A DNA stretch of 64,000 nt from Streptomyces noursei. GTDB taxonomy: Bacteria; Actinomycetota; Actinomycetes; Streptomycetales; Streptomycetaceae. Every line of letters starts with the position of its first letter. Within the stretch, counting starts at the first letter, position 1. A program made the position numbers and the translations under genes. Shown piece by piece: positions 33,973 through 43,545 of this stretch. The notes beneath the pieces are model-generated. The model did no database searches. It was not told the origin of the DNA and worked only from the letters and a program-made list of their open reading frames with translations. The stretch covers positions 3,596,001-3,660,000 of the forward strand of contig NZ_CP070326.1 of the NCBI RefSeq assembly GCF_016917755.1. The letters are read 5' to 3'.

Positions 33973-34860
33973 CTACGACCGCGCCCCGGCCTCCGCGCCG
34001 ACCGCCCCGCCCGTCTCCAACAGCCGGGCCAGCCGCGCGCCCGTGTCCCCGCCCGGCGCGGGCGTGTAGAGCATCAGCCGGTGCCCCGGCAGATCCGGCA
34101 GCGGCAACGTCGTGTACTCGAACACCAACTCCCCCACCGCCTCGTGCCGCAGCGCCTTCAACCCCTGGGCGGCGCTGCCCACTTGGTGCTCCGCCCACAG
34201 GTCGGCGAAGGCCGGGCTGGCGGCGCACATGTCGGCGGCGAGCCGACCGAACCACGGGTCGTCGGGGTACCGCGCGGCATCCGCCCGGAACTGCCCGACG
34301 ATGGCGCGCGCCGCGTCCTGCCAGTGGCACAACGACGACCGCGTCGCCGCACTCGTGAAGAAACTGACCAGGCAGTTGTGGTCCCCCACGCCGTACCCGA
34401 ACACGGCACGCGCGGCGTCGTTGACCGCCACGAAGTTCCAGTGCCGGTCGATCAGATAGGCCGGCCGCGGCAGCCACCCGTCCACCACCCGCCGCAGCGC
34501 GTCCGGCACCACCGCCGGCCCGGCGTCCGCCCCGGCGTCCACCGGCGGCGGGTTGAGCCCGGCCAGCAGGTACAGATGCGCGCGCTCGGACGGGTCCAAC
34601 CGCAGCACCCGCGCGATGGCGTCCAGCACCTCGCCCGAGACGTTGATCTCGCGCCCCTGCTCCAGCCACGTGTACCAGGAGACCCCGACCCCGGCGAGCA
34701 CCGCGACCTCCTCCCGCCGCAGCCCGCTGGTACGCCGCCCGCCGCCCGCCGGCATCCCCACCTCGGCGGGCGTCACCCGCGCCCGCCGCGACCGCAGGAA
34801 CGCCCTGATCTCGGCACGCCGCCGCTGCCGTGCCTCGGTGGGAAGTCGCGAGATGTCCAT
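33973..34860 (-). CDS. MmyB-like XRE regulator (first of three in the window)
   Basis: 295 residues. N-terminal HTH about residues 10-80, with the family-defining RRTSGLRREEVAVLAGV and SWYTWLEQGREINVS. The C-terminal MmyB-like ligand-binding half has YLIDRHWNFVAVNDAARAVFG, and LMLYTPAPGG near the end. Such proteins usually repress neighbouring short-chain dehydrogenase and MFS genes. Here the SDR and MFS genes lie downstream on the same strand with a 111-base gap, not divergent as in the other two copies. The TACCAG-N12-CTGGTA operator of those copies was not found here. Confidence 0.87.
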   Translation of the reverse strand: MDISRLPTEARQRRRAEIRAFLRSRRARVTPAEVGMPAGGGRRTSGLRREEVAVLAGVGVSWYTWLEQGREINVSGEVLDAIARVLRLDPSERAHLYLLAGLNPPPVDAGADAGPAVVPDALRRVVDGWLPRPAYLIDRHWNFVAVNDAARAVFGYGVGDHNCLVSFFTSAATRSSLCHWQDAARAIVGQFRADAARYPDDPWFGRLAADMCAASPAFADLWAEHQVGSAAQGLKALRHEAVGELVFEYTTLPLPDLPGHRLMLYTPAPGGDTGARLARLLETGGAVGAEAGARS

Positions 34861-34907
34861 CCGCCCATGCTAGGCAGCCCCCGCACCCCCACGCCCACCA
34901 CAAAACC

Positions 34908-34939
34908 GAGGGCGGCACCTCCGCACAGGTGCCGCCCTT
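34908..34939. terminator. Hairpin terminator, shared sequence with 39.5 kb
   Basis: GGGCGGCACCT at 34910-34920 pairs with AGGTGCCGCCC at 34927-34937 around a CCGCAC loop. The stretch from 34901 to 34938 is identical to 39484-39521 except that it ends in a T rather than a C. It lies upstream of the MmyB gene, in the 184-base space after the radical SAM gene, so it may terminate the latter's transcript. Confidence 0.55.
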
Positions 34940-35044
34940 GTTGGGTTGACCTGCGTAGATGTTGAACTGATCGGCCAGTAGGGCACTCTGGGGGCGCATC
35001 AGGCCAGAACGCCGTCGATGATGTCCGCGGTGTCGTCCTCGCTG

Positions 35045-36154
35045 TCAGCGGGACACTGCGGCCGTCTTATGGAGAGCCATGAGCCGGGCGGTTTCCTCCT
35101 CGCGGAAGTCCCGTACTTCGGCGCACCGCTGGCTCATCACGAACTCGCCCAACGTCAGGCACAGGTCCATGCGCTGAATGCACACGCCGACCATGAACGG
35201 GCCGCCCCGCGCCCGGTACATGCGCACGCCGTAGTACCCCTCCTGACAGTCCCGGTCGTTGTTGAACCGGCACCCAGCGCAGGTGTCCGGCAGCCGGACG
35301 GACCGGATGCTCTTGGCATACAGCGCCCGGCCGTCGGGGAGCCGGTAGCGGGTGCGCTGATCGGAAGCGCCTGCCGTGACGATCCGGCGGACCGCAACCG
35401 CCCCGAGATGATCCACAACCTCTTGCATGGCAGCGAGTGACGCCCCGTCGTCCTCAAGGTTCACAAGCATCCGTACGGTGACGGCCCGCCCGTGCTCCTC
35501 GATAATGCGGAGCACCCGTGCCACGTGGTCATGGTCCGGGATCACGATGTTCGCCGACACCTTCACCCCGTGCCGGGAGGCGGTGTCGATCGTGGCGGCG
35601 AGAGCGTCCAGCTTCCGTGCCGCCAGCTTCGGTGAAGCGAAGCGCGGCGCCTGGACGGCGGCAAGTTCCTCGGGCGTTGTTCCGAATACGGACAGGTTGA
35701 TCCGGTCGAGCCCGGCCGCCGCACACTCGGGCAGAACGGCCGCTCCGTTCTCGCCGTTGCTGGTGAGTCCCACCGTCAGGCCGAGGCGTCGCGCGATGCG
35801 GACGAGCGCCGGCAACTCCGGGTGCAGAGTTGGCTCCCCGCCCGTGAAGTGAACCTCGGTAGTCGGGAGGCTGCCGCGCACTGCCGCCAGGGCCAAGGCA
35901 AAGTCGGAATCGGCCTTGATCCGCTCCGGCAGGAAGCTTGCACTGTTCGTTGCGAGGTAGATCGAGACCCGACCGGATCGGCCGGCCGTCCCGGTGAACT
36001 GGCCGGCCTCGCGGCCGAGGTTGTCCGTCGTGACCGGGGTGCCTTCGTTGTGACAGAAGGTGCAGGCGAGTCCGCAGGCGTCAATGATCTTGACGCGCAG
36101 GGTCCGGTCTGGCACTACCGTGATCGGTAAGGCGTTCGTGTCAGTGTCGGTCAT
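35045..36154 (-). CDS. MoaA-like radical SAM enzyme
   Basis: 369 residues, ATG with AGGAGG five bases upstream. The [4Fe-4S] site is C27-x3-C31-x2-C34 (ACGLACTFCHNEG); the SAM-binding GGEP is at 105-108 (HFTGGEPTLHPELP). About 70 residues separate the two, more than the usual 35-45. A C-terminal Cys group (CAGCRFNNDRDC, then GVCIQRMDLC) may hold an auxiliary cluster. The relation to MoaA suggests a nucleotide-like substrate, but catalysis is unknown and it is not a simple MoaA by size and motif. It is the last gene of an operon with the CYTH gene and less GC-rich than the flanks. Confidence 0.85.
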   Translation of the reverse strand: MTDTDTNALPITVVPDRTLRVKIIDACGLACTFCHNEGTPVTTDNLGREAGQFTGTAGRSGRVSIYLATNSASFLPERIKADSDFALALAAVRGSLPTTEVHFTGGEPTLHPELPALVRIARRLGLTVGLTSNGENGAAVLPECAAAGLDRINLSVFGTTPEELAAVQAPRFASPKLAARKLDALAATIDTASRHGVKVSANIVIPDHDHVARVLRIIEEHGRAVTVRMLVNLEDDGASLAAMQEVVDHLGAVAVRRIVTAGASDQRTRYRLPDGRALYAKSIRSVRLPDTCAGCRFNNDRDCQEGYYGVRMYRARGGPFMVGVCIQRMDLCLTLGEFVMSQRCAEVRDFREEETARLMALHKTAAVSR

Positions 36155-36209
36155 AGTCGCCTCCTAGCCGGCGGGGCCTGGTGACCCCGCCGACGCGCAG
36201 TAGAGAGGT

Positions 36210-36746
36210 CTAGGCGAATCGGAGTTCGCTGATCGAGTCGAGGTCGATTCCGTACCGTGCGAACACCTTCGTCGTGTTCTCGCTGGTCAGGTCGGATCGG
36301 GGGATGGAGAGGCATTCGGCGGTCGCCCACACCTGTTCCTCGGTGTCGCCCTCGATCTCCAGATAGGGCGGGATACGCGGCCATTCGTCGATCTCCAGCC
36401 GCACACCGTCCAACAGCCAGGACGAGCGCCGGTTCTCCTGGTAGCTGCGGTGCGTGAGCCCCATGAGCCCGAGCAGCGCGTGCGTGTCCTCGAACGAGCC
36501 GACCGTTGTCTCGGTCTCCCGGGTGCCATCGATCGCGTCCGAGCTGATCGTCTTCACGCACAGGGTCACTGCGCCGCCGGAGTCCCGCAGGCGCACCCAG
36601 CGCCCGCTCACAGCGGGGACCGTGTCGTACACGTAGCGGCGCATAAGTCGCTCGCCCTGGAAGCTTCCGCCAGCCACCTTGATGCGCTCGGCCATGGCAT
36701 CCGGATCGATCCCCAGCGCCTTCGCTTCGTACTCGATGGTGTGCAT
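36210..36746 (-). CDS. CYTH-domain protein (class IV adenylate cyclase/triphosphatase-like)
   Basis: 178 residues with AAGGAG just before the ATG. The CYTH signature ExExK is at residues 5-9 (EYEAK). Further tunnel residues fit: GRWVRLRDSGG, LCVKTIS, TRETETTV, and RLEIDEWPRIPPYLEIEG. CYTH proteins bind triphosphates in an eight-strand tunnel and act as adenylate cyclase (CyaB), thiamine triphosphatase or inorganic triphosphatase. Which activity applies is unknown. The gene precedes the radical SAM gene by 55 bases and follows the small protein by 32, so one operon is likely. Confidence 0.87.
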   Translation of the reverse strand: MHTIEYEAKALGIDPDAMAERIKVAGGSFQGERLMRRYVYDTVPAVSGRWVRLRDSGGAVTLCVKTISSDAIDGTRETETTVGSFEDTHALLGLMGLTHRSYQENRRSSWLLDGVRLEIDEWPRIPPYLEIEGDTEEQVWATAECLSIPRSDLTSENTTKVFARYGIDLDSISELRFA

Positions 36747-36778
36747 GTATCTCCTTTTCGTATGCCGCGTGTTGTGCG

Positions 36779-37308
36779 TCAGAGCATGAGCCTGCCGGTA
36801 GGGCGCTTACGCGTTGCGGTCGCGCCCGTGTCTCCCTGAGTTGCGTCCCGGCGGATCTGCCTGCGCTCGTCGCCTCCAACCTCATGCATGAGCGCCTTGC
36901 GCAGAGCGGCTTCCTGGCCACTGAACCCGATCCGGCGAGCGTCAGCTTTGACCGCCTTGACGGCGGAGGGGCGAGGGCGTTCTGATGTGATGTGTCGTCA
37001 GCGCGGCATCGGCGGGACGCCGGGCCCTCGGGCGACGGCGTCTGCGGACCGGCCCCGGCGGGGCACGGCTCCTCCTCAAGCGGTCTCATGGCACTGCCCT
37101 CCACGCACCACTCCAACCCACCGCCCGGCGGGCGCAGCCACACGCAGGACGGCTGCTCGTGGTGGAGCGCATAAGGCTGTCCGATCCCGTGGACGACGGC
37201 CTCGCGCTCCTTGGCGGTGTCAAGCACGCGAGCCCCGATGAAGACCCACTTCGGCATGCCCACGGGGCGCTCACCGGACTCTTCACGACCGACGGTTCCT
37301 TCATCCAT
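36779..37308 (-). pseudogene. Hypothetical small protein(s), possibly frameshifted
   Basis: Two frames read like coding sequence. The upstream part, from ATG 37308 or 37257, gives MPKWVFIGARVLDTAKERE and later VWLRPPGGGLEWCVEG, then runs open without a natural stop. Downstream, the +1 frame gives AVKAVKADARRIGFSGQEAA, then EVGGDERRQIRRDATQGD, and ends in TGA at 36781-36779. That frame has no usable start after an in-frame stop near 37006. A frameshift near 36970-37010 would join both into one protein of about 175 residues, just upstream of the CYTH gene. Whether it is a decayed gene, a programmed frameshift or two unrelated pieces is not clear. No domain is recognised. Confidence 0.4.
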
Positions 37309-37441
37309 GTCATCCCGTTGCAGGTTCTTCTGCTCGACGTACGTGGGGGTGCATCTGCTCACGCCTTGCCTCCTCGATGCCTCGCCGATGAAGCGGTGAG
37401 CCTCTAGTCCACTGCGAGTTGGAGCGCTTCCGGCGCCGCGG

Positions 37442-37464
37442 AGGCGGACGTTCAGGCGGACGTT
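37442..37464. promoter_or_regulatory. Direct-repeat operator candidate between divergent operon and XRE regulator
   Basis: AGGCGGACGTT occurs at 37442-37452 and again at 37454-37464, a 12-base period (about one helical turn). It lies in the 221-base divergent region between the 37308 start and the XRE start at 37530, where an autoregulatory site would be expected. A TACGGT box at 37491-37496 may be the -10 of the XRE promoter. Confidence 0.45.
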
Positions 37465-37529
37465 TTCATCCGCCGCCACGGCCCGCTCGTTACGGTGGGA
37501 GGACCAACCGCAGCCGCAAGGGGAAGCGC

Positions 37530-38792
37530 ATGGTGGGCATCGGTGGCAACAGACTGGCGCAGTTACGGCAGTCCGCGGGGTACACGCAGCAGGCGTTCGT
37601 CAAAGCGTTCAGGCACGAAGCCCTACGTCTCGGCATTGATGCATCGTTGAGCGTTCGGCAGCTGCGCCGCTGGGAATGCGAGACCCCTCCGCCTCTGCCC
37701 CACCCGAGTCAACAGACCGTCCTGGAAGCAATGTTCGGGGTCCCTCTCTACGAGATGGGGTTCGATGTTCCAGACCATCGCCTGTCGGTGTCCGCGCCGA
37801 TCGGCGATCCTGAAGGGGTGAATCGGAGGACATTCGTCGCCGACGCCGGTGTGCTTGCCGCAACGGCTCTGGTGTCTTCTCGGCCAGGACCTCGGATCGG
37901 TGTCGGTGACCTCGGCCTGCTGCGCGAGCGACTCGACGGTCTGTACCAGACAGACCACAGCGAGGGCAGCGTGCCGGCCATGACCAAAGCGCGCCGGATC
38001 GAGAACGAGATCACGGGAGCGCTCAGCGCGGCTTCGTACACCAGCCGCGTCGGGCGCGAGCTTCAGACGATGCTGGCCGAGCTGCACGGGCACCGAGCTT
38101 GGTACGGCTACGACGGTGGGCGGATCGCCGAGGGGCGAGCGGCATGCATGGAAGCGCTGGCCGCGGCCCAGCTCGTCGACAGCCCCCTCCTTCAAGTCTC
38201 CGTCCTGGAAACGCTCGTGCTGCTCGCCATCAGGGCCGAACGGGCATGGGAAGCCGCGAGCGCCGTCGAGAACGCCTACCGGCTCGCCCAACGCGCCGGC
38301 GCCGGGCACACCGTGCACCTCGTGATCGCGCTGCGTGCCGCCAACGTGGCTACCCATGTGGGAGACCTGTCCGGAGCGCGCCGTGCCTTGAGCCGTGCCG
38401 TCAGCCACCAAGGCCGAGTCGATGCGGACACCGAGGTACCCAACTGGGCCCAGTTCGTCGGACCGTTCGAGGTGGACTACGCCACGGCAGACATGTATGT
38501 CCGGGCGGAGCAACCCAAGCGCGCCGTTCCCTTTCTGCGTGCTGCGGTGACCGGTATCGGTGGTGACCTGCTCCGCAACAGCGCCTCGTACCGCGTAAAA
38601 CTCGCGGGTGTACTCCTTGAGGCGGGGGAAGCCGAGGAGGCATGCGCCGAGATGGCCACCGCACTTCAGGTGTGTGGAGGGATCTCGTCGCCGCGGTTGC
38701 TGGACAAGATTCGGGAGTTCCAGCGCGCCGTCGCCGTGATCGACACGGCGGTCGCCCGCGAGTGTGGCGCCCGCATCCGCGAGACCGTCTGA
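37530..38792 (+). CDS. XRE-type HTH regulator with long helical C-terminal domain, TTA-containing
   Basis: 420 residues from ATG 37530 (AAGGGGAAG upstream; the frame is open further but unsupported). The N-terminal HTH covers residues 5-70 (GNRLAQLRQSAGYTQQAF; SVRQLRRWECETPPP). Then come a short link (VNRRTFVADAGVLAATALV) and a C-terminal half of helical TPR-like repeats (AAAQLVDSPLLQVSVLETL; AHRVGRELQT-like). Codon 12 is TTA, suggesting bldA-dependent translation. It faces the radical SAM/CYTH operon divergently and is a natural candidate for its regulator. The start of a GNAT gene follows after ten bases. Confidence 0.82.
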   Translation: MVGIGGNRLAQLRQSAGYTQQAFVKAFRHEALRLGIDASLSVRQLRRWECETPPPLPHPSQQTVLEAMFGVPLYEMGFDVPDHRLSVSAPIGDPEGVNRRTFVADAGVLAATALVSSRPGPRIGVGDLGLLRERLDGLYQTDHSEGSVPAMTKARRIENEITGALSAASYTSRVGRELQTMLAELHGHRAWYGYDGGRIAEGRAACMEALAAAQLVDSPLLQVSVLETLVLLAIRAERAWEAASAVENAYRLAQRAGAGHTVHLVIALRAANVATHVGDLSGARRALSRAVSHQGRVDADTEVPNWAQFVGPFEVDYATADMYVRAEQPKRAVPFLRAAVTGIGGDLLRNSASYRVKLAGVLLEAGEAEEACAEMATALQVCGGISSPRLLDKIREFQRAVAVIDTAVARECGARIRETV

Positions 38793-38802
38793 GGGGCACC
38801 AC

Positions 38803-39381
38803 ATGACCCAACCCGAAGGCATCACCGTCGCACGCCTGGACGGCCCGGCCGCGGAGGAGGCCGAAGGTGACTTCACGCTCGTCTACGCCGAGGTATTCGC
38901 CGAGCCGCCCTACCGCGAGACCGAGGACGACGTCGTGGCCACCTTCCGGCGTTTCCGCTCCCAGACACGGAAACGCGCCTTCCGGGCTGCCCTGGCCCGC
39001 ACACCCGACGGCACACCCGACGGCACGCCCGTCGGCATGGCCTACGGCTGCCCCCTCGGGCCGAAGACGGGCTGGTGGGACTCGCTCACCGAGCCCGTGT
39101 CCGACGAGATGCGCCGCGAGGACGGCCACCGCACCTTCGGACTGATGGAGCTGGCCGTACGCCTGCCATGGCGCGGACACGGCATCGCCCGCCGCCTGCA
39201 CGAGACTCTCCTCCACGGCATCGAAGCCGAGCGAGTGGTGCTCAACGTCCATCCGGCGAGTGAGGCAGCGGGGGCGGCCTACCGGTCGTGGGGCTACCGC
39301 AAGGTCGGTGATGCTCGCCCCTGGGCCGGTGCCGATCTCCACGACGTCATGGTTCTCGACTTGCCCCACCCGCCGGCGTAG
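38803..39381 (+). CDS. GNAT-family N-acetyltransferase
   Basis: 192 residues. Typical GNAT architecture: N-terminal helix-strand with VYAEVFAEPPYRETEDDVV, a beta bulge FGLMELAVRLPWRGHGIARRLHETLL (acetyl-CoA pyrophosphate loop R-G-H-G-I-A) and a C-terminal VLNVHPASEAAGAAYRSWGYRKVG. A TPDGTPDGTPVG repeat lies in the middle. The substrate is unknown. It is co-oriented with the XRE gene with a ten-base gap, so the two probably share a transcript. Transferases of this type sometimes serve in self-protection or regulation. Confidence 0.85.
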   Translation: MTQPEGITVARLDGPAAEEAEGDFTLVYAEVFAEPPYRETEDDVVATFRRFRSQTRKRAFRAALARTPDGTPDGTPVGMAYGCPLGPKTGWWDSLTEPVSDEMRREDGHRTFGLMELAVRLPWRGHGIARRLHETLLHGIEAERVVLNVHPASEAAGAAYRSWGYRKVGDARPWAGADLHDVMVLDLPHPPA

Positions 39382-39415
39382 GTCGGCACCGCACCTCACA
39401 GCACCCGCAACGGAT

Positions 39416-39454
39416 ACGGCCCGGCCCGCCGCTCGTCGCGACGGGCCGGGGCGT
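39416..39454 (+). terminator. Hairpin after the GNAT gene
   Basis: ACGGCCCGGCCCG pairs with CGGGCCGGGGCGT (one mismatch) around an 11-13 base loop, 35 bases after the GNAT stop. Probable terminator. Confidence 0.5.
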
Positions 39455-39490
39455 CGTGTGCCGCTCTCGGTACCCGCAGCCCACAAAACC

Positions 39491-39522
39491 GAGGGCGGCA
39501 CCTCCGCACAGGTGCCGCCCTC
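39491..39522. terminator. Perfect hairpin, second copy of the 34.9-kb terminator sequence
   Basis: GAGGGCGGCACCT pairs with AGGTGCCGCCCTC around the loop CCGCAC. The surrounding bases CAAAACCGAGG... are identical to those at 34901-34938. It lies between the convergent GNAT and ppdK genes and can serve as a bidirectional terminator. Confidence 0.6.
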
Positions 39523-39611
39523 GTTGGGGTGCCGGAGTGGTGGCGGGCTTTGAGGGTCGAAGGGCGCCCGCCGCCGGTTCCGGGAGATCGTGGGGCGTGG
39601 GCCCCGGGGGG

Positions 39612-42347
<2,736 letters not shown>

Positions 42348-43545
42348 GGGTCTGACTCCTCGCCGACGGGCTGCCCTGACGGCGAGGAACATACCCAGAT
42401 CGAAGGCGTATGGGTACGTCCACTTGGTCGACATGTGTGCGTAACCGGGCGTCAGCCAGCAGATCGAAAGTGATCAAGCATTTCGACCATCGTTTACTAC
42501 CTGAACGCATCACTGCGCACCGCAGTCGAACGGGCAATGATTGCTACTGACCGCTACGTTTCACTTGATGGATTGAACGGACGGAGGGTGGCACCGGGTG
42601 CCACCTTTGCGAGAGGTGGAGCCCGCTCGCTGGCGCTCATCTGAGCGCAACCCCTATCAGGGGTGGCGAGAATCACGCGCTCATGTGTGAGGTGGTCCCA
42701 TCATTTGGACCCGCCACGGCGATGTGATCAAGGAACGCGTCGACCGGAACGCGGGCCCGTTCGCGCGCGGTGGGCAGCGCGGCGCGCGATTCGGCCACCC
42801 GCCGCTCCGGGTCGGCGCCGGCGCGGACCGGGAGCACGGGACCGACCCCCTCGAACCAGGCCCGCAGCGCCTCCGACGTCGGTTCCAGGTGGCACCGCGC
42901 GCCCGGCGACCGGCCACGGACGTGGGGGTACCTCCCGCCAGAACGGAACCGAGAGTGGGAGAGCCCGCGAGCCGACCTCGCTACGGGCCGGCTCCCGGGC
43001 ACCGGCGCAGCCGCCAGCGGTCCCCCTGGAGCGGGAACCACGGCCCGGGCCGCACCCGTTCGGGCGCGTCGGTGGTGATCCGGCTCCGGCCCAGCTCGAA
43101 GTGGGGTGCCGGCTCCACGTCCCGCCCGACGCGGCGGCCGGCGCCTGCCCGCCGGAGCGGATCCCCGGCACCCGGACACCGGCGGCGTGGGCGGTGCGCG
43201 GCAGTGCCGGTTCCGCCTCGGTTCCGCCTCGGTTCCGCCTCGATCCGGGCGTTGCGGCGGGCCACCGACCCCGGCGCACCGAGCGTCAGTTCAGGCCATA
43301 GTTCGCCGCCGGCGGGAACGCCACCTCGGCGTCCGGAGTCGTATACCGCGCGGCCGGCACGACCGGCAGCTCGTCGAGCCGACGGCCCCGCTCGACCGGC
43401 CGCTCGCCGACGTGGCCGACACCGGACATGTGGTCGTGCGCGACGGCCGGGAGCGCGCACGGCCGTCACTTTCCGCCGGTGGCGCGGGACTGACGGCCCG
43501 TCGTGGGCAGAGCCCGCTTCCGGTCCCCCGTGCGCGTGCCGCCGC
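42348..43545. other. About 1.2 kb without an intact gene; decayed coding remnants
   Basis: Includes the ppdK promoter region, where a hairpin-like GGTGGCACC...GGTGCCACC lies at 42588-42606. Beyond that, short minus-strand segments look protein-like but cannot be joined. One ends at about 43295 with SGVGHVGERPVERGRRLDEL, then PAARYTTPDAEVAFPPAANY. Others give APHFELGRSRITTDAPERVR (43.0-43.1 kb) and LEPTSEALRAWFEGVGPVLP (42.7-42.9 kb), each in a different frame. This looks like one or two inactivated genes. No family was recognised. Confidence 0.45.
43209..43241. repeat. 11-bp tandem repeat, three copies
   Basis: GGTTCCGCCTC is repeated three times without gaps at 43209-43219, 43220-43230 and 43231-43241, inside the region of decayed coding sequence. 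A length of 11 is not a multiple of three, so expansion would itself shift a reading frame. Confidence 0.75.

Noticed and set aside
35045..36154. The radical SAM protein as a viperin-type antiviral enzyme
   Set aside because: The Cys motif context (CTFCHNEG) and the GGEP region fit MoaA-like proteins better, and no viperin-specific motif was recognised. A link to nucleotides stays only a hypothesis.
36151..37479. A single 442-codon minus-strand frame covering the small protein and the CYTH gene
   Set aside because: It reads through the CYTH gene in the wrong frame. The CYTH frame has a perfect ribosome site and motif, so the long frame cannot be the real product.
42673..43179. 168-codon minus-strand ORF next to ppdK as an intact gene
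   Set aside because: Only parts look protein-like, its N-terminal part is Arg-rich nonsense in a frame different from the neighbouring segments, and no ribosome site was found. Treated as part of a decayed region.
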